From Nitrosomonas sp. Is35 (GTDB lineage: Bacteria; Pseudomonadota; Gammaproteobacteria; Burkholderiales; Nitrosomonadaceae), in contig NZ_JAWJZH010000001.1 of the NCBI RefSeq assembly GCF_033063295.1, positions 1,240,001-1,304,000 of the forward strand: DNA of 64,000 nucleotides, in the 5' to 3' direction. The notes below the pieces were generated by a model. That model worked only from the letters and a program-made list of their open reading frames with translations, searched no databases and was not told where the DNA came from. Of this stretch, positions 37,436 through 46,791 are shown in pieces. Numbering within the stretch: the first letter of the stretch is position 1; each line of letters starts with the position of its first letter. The translations under genes were made by a program, and so were the position numbers.

Positions 37436-38120
37436 GTCAGATAATCGTATTAATCAACCCATTCTTTGGACGCAGGCGCTCACCAAACAAGTGAATACCG
37501 GCGATCAGCAATTGACTATATTGCAGGATATCGAATTGCAAGTAAATCCTGGTGAAGCGGTTGCAATTATAGGTGCATCCGGTTCCGGTAAATCGACTTT
37601 ATTAGGGCTGCTGGCTGGATTGGATTTGCCGACTTCCGGGAAAGTTCATCTGGATGCGGTGGATATTTTCTCGCTGGATGAAGATAGCCGGGCGGCATTG
37701 CGCGGCAGGATTCTCGGTTTTGTGTTTCAATCATTCCAGCTATTGCCTGCGTTGACTGCAATTGAGAACGTTATGCTGCCGCTCGAATTGGCCGCCACCG
37801 GCAACGCGGAAGCCACTGCGCGAAGATTGCTGGAACGAGTCGGATTGGGTCAGCGCCTGCATCATTATCCCAAACAGTTATCCGGTGGAGAGCAGCAACG
37901 GGTCGCCATTGCACGCGCGTTTGCAACCGATCCGAAATTGTTATTGGCCGATGAACCTACCGGCAATCTCGATTCGGCTACCGGTGTGCAAATTATCGAT
38001 TTGATGTTTGAACTCAATCGCGAGCATGGCACGACCCTGGTACTGGTTACGCATGATGAATCTTTGTCGCGGCGTTGTGCGCGCCAGATTCGCTTGGCGG
38101 ATGGGCGGTTAGTGCGGTAG
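37434..38120 (+). CDS. ybbA: ABC transporter ATP-binding protein (YbbA-like)
   Basis: The 228-aa ATPase is of the LolD/MacB type. It has Walker A GASGSGKST (47-55), the signature LSGGEQQR and Walker B LLLADEPTGNLDS, then the His switch VTHD. It partners the large FtsX-like permease encoded next (61-base gap). The start ATG 37434 overlaps the divergent tesA start; the frame stays open upstream to 37329 inside tesA, but that part is antisense. The substrate of YbbAP is not settled; lipoprotein or hydrophobic-compound handling is a family guess. Confidence 0.9.
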   Translation: MSDNRINQPILWTQALTKQVNTGDQQLTILQDIELQVNPGEAVAIIGASGSGKSTLLGLLAGLDLPTSGKVHLDAVDIFSLDEDSRAALRGRILGFVFQSFQLLPALTAIENVMLPLELAATGNAEATARRLLERVGLGQRLHHYPKQLSGGEQQRVAIARAFATDPKLLLADEPTGNLDSATGVQIIDLMFELNREHGTTLVLVTHDESLSRRCARQIRLADGRLVR

Positions 38121-38181
38121 TTGCAAAAACTGAGCAGCGCGGGTATTTATTCTCTATTTCTTCATCAAGGCTCTCATTTTC

Positions 38182-40692
38182 ATGAATCATTTTAAGCTGT
38201 CTTTGCGCATGCTGCATCGCGATTGGCGCGCGGGTGAGCTCAACGTTTTGCTGCTGGCTCTGATCATTGCCGTCAGTGGCATTGCCACGGTCGGGTTTTT
38301 TGCCGACCGGGTGGAATCGGCGCTGGCGCGTGAAAGCAATCAATTGCTGGGCGCGGATTTGCTGGTTATTTCGAGCCAGCCGCTACCCGAGCAATACGCC
38401 GGTGAAGCTCGGCGTCTTGGTTTGTCCGTTTCATCGCTGACCAAACTTGCCAGCATGCTCTCCCATGAGGACAGCAATCTTCTAACTGAGATTAAGTCGG
38501 TTACCGAAGGCTATCCGTTACGCGGACGTGTGCATTTGGCCAATCAGTCATCACAAGCCTCCGCGGCGCAAGCAGAAATTCGTGCAGCCGATGGAATTCC
38601 CCAGCCGGGCACCATCTGGGTCGATGAAAAAGCCATGACCCGGTTGGATCTTAAGATGGGCGATGTGGTCGATGTCGGCATTACCCAATTGACAGTCACC
38701 GAGCTGGTGGTGCGCGAACCGGATCATTCGGTAGGATTCATCAACATGGGGCCGCGCGCTATCATCAACGCCGCCGATCTGGAAAAAACCGGACTGATAC
38801 AGGAAGGCAGCCGTGTTTCCTATCAATTGCTGATCGCGGGTGAGCCGCATGTGGTGCAGCAATTCCGTGATTGGGCAAAACCGCAACTGACTAAAGCGCA
38901 GAGACTCGAAGGCATACGCGATGCGCGTCCGGAAATTAAAGCCGCGCTGGAGCGCTCGGAAAAATTTCTTAGCCTGGCAGCGCTGGCCAGCGTGGTTTTG
39001 GCCGCCGCTGCAATTGCCTTGGCCGTGCGCCGTTTTACCCAGCGCCATCTGGATGGTTGCGCCGTGATGCGCAGTTTGGGCGCCAGCCAGCGTCAGCTGT
39101 TTTATCTGTATGTTTATTATTTCGTTGCCCTGGGAGTGATCGCCAGCAGCATTGGCTGTTTGCTCGGTTTCGCCGCGCAGCAAATTTTGACGCATTGGCT
39201 GACCGGCCTAGTCGAAACCGAATTACCGTGGCCGAACTGGCTGCCGGCGGTGCAAGGTCTGCTGGTGGGGATGGTTTTGCTGCTTGGGTTTGCCTTGCCG
39301 CCCGTGCTCAATTTACGCAGCGTTCCGGCATTGCGCGTACTGCGCCGGGATATCGGTTTATCCAATGCACACAGCATCGCGGGCTATTTACTGGGGCTGG
39401 CGGCGCTATCGCTGCTGTTTATTTGGAAAGCGCAAGACCTGAAACTGGGGCTTTATATCGTGACGGGATTTATCTCGGCCATCGCCATTTTTGGCGGTCT
39501 CGGCTGGTTGCTGATCCGCTTGTTGTCGAGCCTGCGGCATCAGGCCGGTGGTGCGTGGCGCTATGGTCTGGCCAGTATCCGCCGTCGCGCGGTTTCAAGT
39601 GTTCTGCAAGCTGTGGCGCTGGGATTGGGATTGATGGCTTTACTGGTGCTGACCCTGATCCAGGATGATTTGATCGACGATTGGCACACCAGCTTGCCGC
39701 CGGACGCACCGAATCATTTTCTGGTGAATATCCAGGCGGATCAGCTGGAACCGTTGCAGGAATTTTTCCAGCAGCATGAACTGGAACCGCCACGGATGTA
39801 TCCGATGGTTCGCGGCCGCTTGATCAAAATTAATGGCAAGGAAGTATCCGCGGAGGATTATGCCGATGACTTGCATGCGGAGAGGCATATCCGGCGCGAA
39901 TTCAATTTAACCTGGGCCGATGAACTGGGAACGGATAACGAAGTGGTGCAGGGTGCTTGGTGGGCTGCCGGTACACAGAAAGCGGAATTGTCGATCGAAG
40001 AAGGCATCGCCAAAACCATTCGCGTCAAGCTGGGCGATGAACTGACCTACGATATCGCGGGTAGTCATTTTTCCGCCAAAATCACCAGCATGCGGAAAAT
40101 CGATTGGGATACTTTCCGCGTCAACTTTTTTGTCGTTGTGCCGCCCGGTTTGCTGGAAAATTACCCGGCCAGTTACATCACCAGTTTCTATGTGCCGCCA
40201 ACGGAAATTCATCGAGTGCATGAATTGGTTAAAGCGTTTCCGAATATTCTGGTGGTCGATGTGGCGACGGTGATCAATCAAGTTCAGCAGATGATCCAGC
40301 AGGTTTCGCAAGCGATTGAATTTGTCTTTGTGTTTACACTGCTGGCCGGCTTTGCTGTGCTGTACGCCGCGATAGCCGCAACGCAGGATGAGCGCATCTA
40401 CGAAGCGGCTATTTTCCGGGCACTGGGCGCGCGGCGAGAGCAATTGTCGCGCGCCTGGGCCGCGGAGTTTGCGATCCTGGGCGGACTATCCGGATTATTC
40501 GCCTCGGCGGGCGCCAGCGCATTAGGGTATGTGATCGGTAAGCATGTGCTGCATCTTAATTACACGTTTAATCCCTGGATCTGGGTGGTGGGCGTGTCCA
40601 TCGGCGTGGCCGGTGTGTTAATCGCCGGTTTGCTGGGTACGCGCTCAGCGCTATCGAGTCCGCCGTTGTTGACCTTACGTAAGATCGGATAA
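38182..40692 (+). CDS. ybbP: FtsX-family ABC permease (YbbP-like)
   Basis: The 836-aa membrane protein has one N-terminal helix, a large periplasmic region, a first FtsX four-helix unit (from about residue 260), further helices to about 460, a second periplasmic part, and a final FtsX unit (about 710-836). Motifs are AVRRFTQRHLDGCAVMRSLGAS and a repeated version, AAIFRALGARREQLSRAW. Two FtsX units indicate internal duplication. It pairs with YbbA upstream. hemW follows after 4 bases, so it may be co-transcribed. Confidence 0.9.
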   Translation: MNHFKLSLRMLHRDWRAGELNVLLLALIIAVSGIATVGFFADRVESALARESNQLLGADLLVISSQPLPEQYAGEARRLGLSVSSLTKLASMLSHEDSNLLTEIKSVTEGYPLRGRVHLANQSSQASAAQAEIRAADGIPQPGTIWVDEKAMTRLDLKMGDVVDVGITQLTVTELVVREPDHSVGFINMGPRAIINAADLEKTGLIQEGSRVSYQLLIAGEPHVVQQFRDWAKPQLTKAQRLEGIRDARPEIKAALERSEKFLSLAALASVVLAAAAIALAVRRFTQRHLDGCAVMRSLGASQRQLFYLYVYYFVALGVIASSIGCLLGFAAQQILTHWLTGLVETELPWPNWLPAVQGLLVGMVLLLGFALPPVLNLRSVPALRVLRRDIGLSNAHSIAGYLLGLAALSLLFIWKAQDLKLGLYIVTGFISAIAIFGGLGWLLIRLLSSLRHQAGGAWRYGLASIRRRAVSSVLQAVALGLGLMALLVLTLIQDDLIDDWHTSLPPDAPNHFLVNIQADQLEPLQEFFQQHELEPPRMYPMVRGRLIKINGKEVSAEDYADDLHAERHIRREFNLTWADELGTDNEVVQGAWWAAGTQKAELSIEEGIAKTIRVKLGDELTYDIAGSHFSAKITSMRKIDWDTFRVNFFVVVPPGLLENYPASYITSFYVPPTEIHRVHELVKAFPNILVVDVATVINQVQQMIQQVSQAIEFVFVFTLLAGFAVLYAAIAATQDERIYEAAIFRALGARREQLSRAWAAEFAILGGLSGLFASAGASALGYVIGKHVLHLNYTFNPWIWVVGVSIGVAGVLIAGLLGTRSALSSPPLLTLRKIG

Positions 40693-40696
40693 ATCG

Positions 40697-41890
40697 ATGA
40701 CCGGTTTGCCAGTTCCAAAACTTAAAGCACTGCCGCCGCTGAGTTTGTATATTCACATTCCCTGGTGTCTGAAGAAATGCCCCTATTGCGATTTCAATTC
40801 GCACGAAATTCGCGGGCAGGACGATCAAACACCCGAAGACGAATATGTGGCGGCACTGCTACGCGATCTTGAACTCGCCCTGGCCGATGTGTGGGGGCGG
40901 CGCCTGAGCAGCGTATTTTTCGGTGGCGGTACGCCCAGCTTGTTCAGCGCCCGGTCGATCGATATCATCTTGACGGCGGTGCGTACATTGCTGCCGCTGG
41001 AACATTTCGCCGAAGTCACGCTGGAAGCCAATCCTGGCACGTTTGAAGCGCAGAAATTCGCCGATTTTCGCGCCGCAGGCATCAACCGTTTGTCGATCGG
41101 CATTCAAAGCTTTAATCCGCGGCACCTGAAAGCACTGGGGCGGGTGCATGACGACCAAGAGGCGCATCGCGCCGTCGAGATTGCGCAAAAGAATTTCGAC
41201 AATATCAATCTCGACCTGATGTATGCGCTACCCGGGCAAACCTTGCCGCAAGCGCAAAACGATATCGAAACCGCATGCACTGCGGGTGTCACGCATATTT
41301 CCGCTTATCATCTGACGCTCGAACCGAATACACTGTTTCACCGTTTTCCGCCGGAACTACCCGATGACGAACAAGCGGCGGCGATGCAGGAAATGATTGA
41401 ACAAGTTACGGCAAGCCAGCAGTACTGTAATTACGAAACCTCGGCGTTTGCACGCCCAGGCAAGGAGTCGCGCCATAACCTGAATTACTGGCAGTTCGGC
41501 GATTATCTGGGGATTGGCGCGGGCGCGCACAGCAAAATCAGTTTCGCCGATAAGATCGTGCGCCAAATGCGTTACAAGCAACCGAAAGAATATCTGGCCA
41601 AAGCGCAATCCGGTGAATCGTTGATTCACACACACCAGGAAGTGACTGCTGAAGACCGTGGCTTTGAATTCATGATGAATGCGCTGCGGCTCACCGGCGG
41701 ATTTGATACGGCATTGTTCCAGGGGCGCACCGGTCTGCCGCTCAGCGCCGTGCGGCAACAGCTGGATGAAGCCGAACAACGCGGTTTGCTGGTGTACGAT
41801 CATCTGCGCATCAAACCGACCATCTTGGGCAGACGATTCCTCAACGATTTACTGCAAATCTTTCTGCCGGAAAAAAATTCCGCCGGATAA
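40697..41890 (+). CDS. hemW: Heme chaperone HemW (radical SAM)
   Basis: HemW is a heme chaperone related to coproporphyrinogen dehydrogenase HemN. The 397-aa protein has the radical SAM cluster motif CLKKCPYC near residue 20, the SAM-binding GGGTPSLF, and a C-terminal HemN_C region (TAEDRGFEFMMNALRLTGGF). The fourth Cys after the cluster (CDF rather than CxF) follows the HemW pattern, since true HemN has an extra Cys. ATG 40697 is 4 bases after the ybbP stop. Confidence 0.92.
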   Translation: MTGLPVPKLKALPPLSLYIHIPWCLKKCPYCDFNSHEIRGQDDQTPEDEYVAALLRDLELALADVWGRRLSSVFFGGGTPSLFSARSIDIILTAVRTLLPLEHFAEVTLEANPGTFEAQKFADFRAAGINRLSIGIQSFNPRHLKALGRVHDDQEAHRAVEIAQKNFDNINLDLMYALPGQTLPQAQNDIETACTAGVTHISAYHLTLEPNTLFHRFPPELPDDEQAAAMQEMIEQVTASQQYCNYETSAFARPGKESRHNLNYWQFGDYLGIGAGAHSKISFADKIVRQMRYKQPKEYLAKAQSGESLIHTHQEVTAEDRGFEFMMNALRLTGGFDTALFQGRTGLPLSAVRQQLDEAEQRGLLVYDHLRIKPTILGRRFLNDLLQIFLPEKNSAG

Positions 41891-41934
41891 TACGCTAAAA
41901 TCGCAGCCTCGAATTTGTCATTGGAGAATGCGTC

Positions 41935-42738
41935 ATGGCGTATGTAAAACCGGAAGAAATCGTTGAAAACATGCTGCAAGCGGGGGCGAAAAAAGCCAAC
42001 CTGCCGGTCGGACAGCTGTTGCTGCGTGGTTTTTTGTCCGGCGCTTTCCTGGGTTACGCCACCACGCTGGCGATTCTGGCAGCGACGCAAACCGGCTGGG
42101 GCATCGCCGGCGCCTTGGTGTTCCCGGTGGGTTTTGTCATGATCGTGCTGCTCGGACTGGAACTCGCCACCGGTAATTTCGCGTTGATCCCGATTGCCGT
42201 TAAAGACAAAAGAGCGCCGTTCAATCGCCTGCTCGTCAACTGGACCTGGGTGCTGACCGGCAACCTGATTGGCAGCGTCACCTACGCCTACTTATACTGC
42301 ATCGTGGCCACTAAAATGGGCTCTATCGACCCCGCCACTATCCCGGCATTGCAACGCACTATCACCATCGCCGAAACTAAAACGCTCGAATACGCCAAAC
42401 TGGGCTTCGACGGCACGATCGCTGCGTTTACCAGCGCAATGCTGTGTAACTGGATGGTAACCTTGGGCGCTGTCATGGCCTTCACTTCGACCAACACCAT
42501 CGGCAAAATCGCCGCGATGTGGCTGCCGATCATGACCTTCTTCGGTTTGGGCTACGAACACGCCATCGTCAACATGTTCGTCATCCCCGCCGGTATGTGG
42601 CTGGGTGCGGATATCACCATCGCGGATTGGTGGTTGTGGAACGGATTGCCGGTGATTGCGGGGAATTTGTTTGGCGGGATGATTTTTACCGGGTTTATGT
42701 TGTATTGGAGTTATGGTAAATCGGCTAATCAGCCTTGA
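41935..42738 (+). CDS. Formate/nitrite transporter (FNT) family channel
   Basis: The 267-aa FNT protein has six hydrophobic segments and conserved signatures (LLRGFLSGAFLGYATTLAI, LELATGN, NWMVTLGAVMA, GYEHAIVNMF). FNT proteins are pentameric channels for nitrite (NirC), formate (FocA) or hydrosulfide. In a nitrite-producing ammonia oxidiser, nitrite is the obvious candidate, but sequence alone does not separate them. GGAG precedes ATG 41935. The hemerythrin gene follows after 18 bases. Confidence 0.92.
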   Translation: MAYVKPEEIVENMLQAGAKKANLPVGQLLLRGFLSGAFLGYATTLAILAATQTGWGIAGALVFPVGFVMIVLLGLELATGNFALIPIAVKDKRAPFNRLLVNWTWVLTGNLIGSVTYAYLYCIVATKMGSIDPATIPALQRTITIAETKTLEYAKLGFDGTIAAFTSAMLCNWMVTLGAVMAFTSTNTIGKIAAMWLPIMTFFGLGYEHAIVNMFVIPAGMWLGADITIADWWLWNGLPVIAGNLFGGMIFTGFMLYWSYGKSANQP

Positions 42739-42756
42739 CTATTTGGATTCTCACTT

Positions 42757-43167
42757 ATGCCCCGAACCGGCGCTTTACTTGCATTATCCCGTGAGCACCA
42801 TTCGTCGCTGGTGTTAGCGCGTGCTGTCCGTCAAGCAGCGGAGAGCGGGGATAGTGCGGTTCTTCCAGCGATGAAGCAGCGCATCGAAGAACATTGGCGA
42901 ATCGTATTGTGTGAGCATTTCGCTCGAGAAGAACAATTGCTGCGTTTGGCGGCGGATGCGGTGGATACTGAATCCGCTGCACGTGTTTTGGCTGAGCACG
43001 CGGAATTGCGCGGGCTGGCTTGCGGGCCTTGTGAATTGGATTTGCCTGCGCGAGTGCAGCGGTTCGGCGAATTATTGGCTGCGCATGTCCGCTATGAGGA
43101 GCGTGTGCTGTTTCCGCAATTGCAATCGCATCCGAGCATCGATTCCGCAGCTGCGGAGTCAATTTAG
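42757..43167 (+). CDS. Hemerythrin-domain protein
   Basis: The 136-aa four-helix bundle has the diiron ligand pattern: His14/His15 in SREHHSSL, His54 and Glu58 in EHFAREE, His81 and Glu83 in EHAEL, and His110 with Glu114 in HVRYEE. Such proteins bind O2 or NO, or store iron. It starts 18 bases after the FNT gene, so a joint transcript and linked role in nitrite/NO handling is plausible. No strong Shine-Dalgarno precedes ATG 42757; translational coupling is possible. Confidence 0.85.
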   Translation: MPRTGALLALSREHHSSLVLARAVRQAAESGDSAVLPAMKQRIEEHWRIVLCEHFAREEQLLRLAADAVDTESAARVLAEHAELRGLACGPCELDLPARVQRFGELLAAHVRYEERVLFPQLQSHPSIDSAAAESI

Positions 43168-43221
43168 GGCATGTCAAGCGGGACGGGAAGAATCGAGTGT
43201 TTTCCGGAATTTCGTCCGGTT

Positions 43222-43256
43222 AGAAAAACAAATCCCGCTACGCGAGCGGGATTTGT
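43222..43256 (-). terminator. Terminator of the small PEP-CTERM gene
   Basis: ACAAATCCCGCT (43228-43239) pairs with AGCGGGATTTGT (43245-43256) around a 5-base loop. The minus strand continues with TTTTTCTA. It lies 22 bases beyond the stop of the minus-strand gene and may serve the convergent hemerythrin gene too. Confidence 0.8.
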
Positions 43257-43277
43257 GAGCAATGCAGTGAAATGCGA

Positions 43278-43946
43278 CTATGCGTTTGCTTTTTTGCGGC
43301 GTGCTGCGAAACCCAACAATCCAAGACCTGCTAACAGCATGGCATAAGTTTCGGGTTCGGGAACCGGTGCGATACCGGCGACACCGACTGTAAATCCGTG
43401 CCAGCCTTCGGAGACATGGGTAAACGTGATGGAATCAAAAGAACCCGGCAGTCTGATCACGCCATGAACTTCACCGGAACCGAAGAATCCCGTGCTTGTT
43501 CCGTTCAGAATAGGTGTGCCGGAACCCCAGTATCCGGGACCGAAACTGTCGATCACGATAGGCACGCCAAAATCCACGGTATTGCCATTCCAGCTGACCA
43601 ATCCGATGTATGGATCCACGACGGTTTGTGAAAACGTGATCGTGACTGTGCCACCTGTACTGAGTGCAACGATATCCGAAGCGGGTGGTGCATTATCGAC
43701 GGTGCCGTTGGTATACGCTGTTCCGGTCCAAAAATTCGTTCCTGCACCGGTTGTTACGAAAGAATGTGCGCCGGTAGCGGAGTAACCGACACCGACCGAG
43801 GTTGATCCGACCAACAGATCGCCGGATGCTGAAAACGAATCGGTTGAGGTGGTCCAATCCGTCCAGGATACGGTTACCGCCAATGCGGATGTAGAGAAGA
43901 AAGCTGTAATGAGAGATCCGGCTGCGAGTTGTATGATGCGTTTCAT
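43278..43946 (-). CDS. PEP-CTERM sorting-domain protein
   Basis: The 222-aa exported protein has a signal peptide (ending TSALA), a beta-rich Ser/Thr/Gly middle and a C-terminal PEP-CTERM tail (VPEPETYAMLLAGLGLLGFAARRKK). The middle has no recognised enzyme motif. The start is ATG 43946 with AAGGTG upstream; the in-frame GTG at 43955 is rejected. Processing by an exosortase encoded elsewhere is expected. It is likely an envelope or matrix protein. Confidence 0.88.
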   Translation of the reverse strand: MKRIIQLAAGSLITAFFSTSALAVTVSWTDWTTSTDSFSASGDLLVGSTSVGVGYSATGAHSFVTTGAGTNFWTGTAYTNGTVDNAPPASDIVALSTGGTVTITFSQTVVDPYIGLVSWNGNTVDFGVPIVIDSFGPGYWGSGTPILNGTSTGFFGSGEVHGVIRLPGSFDSITFTHVSEGWHGFTVGVAGIAPVPEPETYAMLLAGLGLLGFAARRKKANA

Positions 43947-44281
43947 GATGTTCACCTTGTGTCTGAGTGAGTAAAAATAAATCCAATTGCTGCCAACAAT
44001 ATATTCAACACTAAGGCGTTATGCTAACCGGTAAGACGGTTTAATGCTGTAGTCAGATGTTCCTTAATTTTTTAGGACGGTTGCCCTGGTTATGGGGTAC
44101 ACGATGCGTAAAATTTAGCCAGTCGGGCATTGGAACGGGGATCTGCGGTTACCGGAAATTGCGGCGAACATAAGGCGGATTGGAATGGCGAAGCGGTTTG
44201 CTGGCGGTACCGGAACCCGGAAAGTTTTCCCGGTGGGATGAAGATTTGCTGTAAAGCAATCGATAAGCGGTTTTGTCCGGG
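43947..44281. other. Gene-free stretch, 335 bases, upstream of the PEP-CTERM gene
   Basis: The stretch lies between the PEP-CTERM gene start and the BLUF gene stop, both on the minus strand. It must hold the PEP-CTERM promoter. A near-palindrome, TCCTTAATTTTTTAGGA (44060-44076), is a possible regulator site. No gene seen. Confidence 0.4.
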
Positions 44282-44743
44282 TTAAGCAATTTTCTCCAGG
44301 TCGCTGCCGGCTTTTTCAGCCGCGTATAAATGCACATGCAGCAGATCGTATATGCGTTCCCCGCTGAGTTGTTTCACATCGAACCCGGTTGCCAGCTGGA
44401 TTTGCGTGAATTCCTTGCTGGCCAGCGTATCGTAGCCGATGTAGCCCATCGACCATTGCGAAAAACGGCGCGCGTCTACCGGCTCGAAATCAAGAACGAC
44501 TACATCGCCATGGCGCGGATCGCACTGAATGCGCTCGAAAGTTTCCTGAATATCATCGTGTACACCTTCGAGCACCTGAGCAAAGCATTCCCGGTTGAAC
44601 ATGAGCGCGCCGGTAATACCGGATGCCGTATTGCGTTGCCGGGAAATCGCCAGTATCTGTTCGATTTCCTTATGAACATTTTCATTACTGCCGGGAATCG
44701 TGTTGCGACTTAAATAAATGAGCCGGTATAGATTTTGTGTCAT
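44282..44743 (-). CDS. Short BLUF-domain blue-light receptor
   Basis: The 153-aa protein is a single BLUF domain that binds FAD. Diagnostic residues are present: Tyr10 (LIYLS), Asn38 (RNTASGITG), Gln56 (FAQVLEG), and Trp97/Met99 (FSQWSMGY). CDPRH is also shared with E. coli BluF. C-terminal helices follow and no effector domain is attached. It starts 32 bases after the stop of a GGDEF/EAL gene on the same strand and the two are very probably an operon. A split version of BLUF-EAL proteins such as BlrP1 is the natural reading. Confidence 0.93.
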   Translation of the reverse strand: MTQNLYRLIYLSRNTIPGSNENVHKEIEQILAISRQRNTASGITGALMFNRECFAQVLEGVHDDIQETFERIQCDPRHGDVVVLDFEPVDARRFSQWSMGYIGYDTLASKEFTQIQLATGFDVKQLSGERIYDLLHVHLYAAEKAGSDLEKIA

Positions 44744-44775
44744 GGTTGCTTCCTCACTGCGATGGCCATCGTAAA

Positions 44776-46446
44776 CTATGATATGAGCGCTTGAATTTGT
44801 TCAGCCGGGACCGGTTTGCTGATTAAATAGCCTTGAATTTCCATGCAACCATTGTGTGCCAGATATTCGAACTGCTCTTCTGTTTCAACGCCTTCGGCTA
44901 GGGTTTTTATTCCCAGCGCGCTACCGAGCGTGATTACCGCCTTAATCAGGGTGCGTGACTTGTCAATTTGCATACGGTGAACAAACGATTGATCAATTTT
45001 GATTTTTGAAAACGGAAAACTGCTCAAATAATTGAGTGAAGAATATCCTGTGCCAAAATCATCCATCGCGACGGATACGCCCAGCGCCTGTATTTCCCTC
45101 AGTTGCTCCAAGGCGTTTGCTACATTTTTGATCAGCAAACCCTCGGTAATTTCCAATTCCAGGCGTTGCGGTGTAAGGCCGCTGGTTGAAAGCGCCGCTT
45201 GGACGATTTGTTTCAGGTTGCCGTTTTCAAACTGCATGGGTGAGACGTTGACGGCAACCTTGATGTCTTCCGGCCAGGTTGTTGCTTCCCGGCAAGCCGT
45301 TTGCAGCACCCACTTGCCGATTTCGTTAATTTCACCTGTTTCCTCCGCCAACGGAATGAACCGGACCGGCGATATGATTCCTGCGCCCGGTTTTTCCCAA
45401 CGAATCAGTGCTTCAAACCCAACTATTTTTCGATCCTGCATGCGGACTTGCGCTTGATAAAATAACGTGAATTCCTGCAGAAAGAGCGCGCGCCGCAAGC
45501 CAACTTCAAGATCATGCTGTTCGCCCGCATTTTTTTGCAGGGATTGCTCATACAAGCGATAGCTCCCGCGCGCATTGTGTTTGGCATCATGCAGCGCCAG
45601 TTCGGCTTGTTTGATCAGATCGCCGCTTGATCCGGTATTCTGATGCAAAATCGCCAGCCCGATGCTGGCACTGATATTGGCTTGTTGGCCATTGATCAAA
45701 AAAGGGCGTTTGAGCAGCCCGATGATGCGCTCCGCCATTGCGGTAGCGGCTACGGGTTGATTTTGATTGATTTGCAGCACGACGAATTGATCGCCCGCAA
45801 AATGCGCCACGAGATCATCCGAGCGAACGATGCGTAACAACCGCTGTGCGGCAAATTTCAATAATTGATCGCCAGCATCGTGCCCCAGCGTTTCATTGAT
45901 CCGCTTGAAGCGATCCAGGCCGATCATGATCATGGCCAGCGAAGCAGCGCCGGATTCATCCGGTTTCCAGTTTGCGATGCATTCATTGAGCATGCCGCGA
46001 TTGGCCAATGGTACGGCGCTATGATTCTGTGCCTGATGGTTGATTCCGGATTGCGAAAAATTGCTGGAAGACAAACTCTCAACCATGATCAGCCGCTGTT
46101 CCTCGTTGAATGCGATGATATGCACATGAAGCGTTTTGTTATCGATGGTGGAAACCAGTTTGATCGTTTTCGTATGCCGCCTGGCAACGGCTTGCCGGAG
46201 TGAATCAGGTGCTGACGCATTGATGGCAGCGGTCAAATCAAACCATGTTTTATCTGCAACATCCGGTGGCAGGGCAAGTAGATTTAGAAAAGCCGGATTG
46301 GCCGATATGATTTTTCCTGCTGTATCAACCCAAGCGAATCCGCAAGACGAATCGATAGCCGTAAAATCCATTGCACTATGCTGCGATTGACGATTGTTAA
46401 TCTTGAGCTCCCCAATGGCTGAATGATTCAGGGAATTATAAATCAT
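44776..46446 (-). CDS. PAS/GGDEF(degenerate)-EAL c-di-GMP phosphodiesterase
   Basis: The 556-aa cytoplasmic protein has a PAS-like N-terminus (about 30-125), a GGDEF domain whose active motif is AGDQF (217-221), and a complete EAL domain (EAL 345-347, DDFGTGYSS 462-470, KID 483-485, EGVE 518-521). The altered GGDEF should not make c-di-GMP. An RxxD site (208-211) is retained five residues before it, so it may bind nucleotide for control. The intact EAL predicts c-di-GMP hydrolysis. The BLUF gene follows 32 bases downstream and is the likely light input. ATG 46446 has a weak GGA upstream. Confidence 0.92.
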   Translation of the reverse strand: MIYNSLNHSAIGELKINNRQSQHSAMDFTAIDSSCGFAWVDTAGKIISANPAFLNLLALPPDVADKTWFDLTAAINASAPDSLRQAVARRHTKTIKLVSTIDNKTLHVHIIAFNEEQRLIMVESLSSSNFSQSGINHQAQNHSAVPLANRGMLNECIANWKPDESGAASLAMIMIGLDRFKRINETLGHDAGDQLLKFAAQRLLRIVRSDDLVAHFAGDQFVVLQINQNQPVAATAMAERIIGLLKRPFLINGQQANISASIGLAILHQNTGSSGDLIKQAELALHDAKHNARGSYRLYEQSLQKNAGEQHDLEVGLRRALFLQEFTLFYQAQVRMQDRKIVGFEALIRWEKPGAGIISPVRFIPLAEETGEINEIGKWVLQTACREATTWPEDIKVAVNVSPMQFENGNLKQIVQAALSTSGLTPQRLELEITEGLLIKNVANALEQLREIQALGVSVAMDDFGTGYSSLNYLSSFPFSKIKIDQSFVHRMQIDKSRTLIKAVITLGSALGIKTLAEGVETEEQFEYLAHNGCMEIQGYLISKPVPAEQIQALIS

Positions 46447-46791
46447 TCCAATTCCAAACCGGGATGGCGAATGACGATGCGATTTATATGATAGCGATTA
46501 AAGCAAATAGCGCGTGTGACTTGTGCTGGCACAGCCGCCGATTAAAGGCATGTTGCGGGATTAATGAAACAGCCGGATGTTCGAGAGTATCTTGGATTGC
46601 ACGCACCATGATGACACGGAGATGCCGCGAGAGGATCCTGACATCAAAGCCCGCTCAGCGGGTTTGATGCTTCGGTATGATTGGTGATTCGGAGCTGATT
46701 TCACGGTTCCGATGGCAATTCACCGGATTGGCCTTTCAGGGTCTTATGGCTTTTACCATCGTAACCATGATTTGACTATTTGCATTGCTAT
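46447..46791. other. Gene-free stretch, 345 bases, with a stem-loop
   Basis: The stretch lies between the EAL gene start and the hydrolase stop, both on the minus strand. A hairpin at 46642-46669, CATCAAA(G)CCCGC with GCGGG-TTTGATG, may end the hydrolase transcript, though no T-run follows. The rest holds the EAL gene promoter. No gene seen. Confidence 0.4.
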
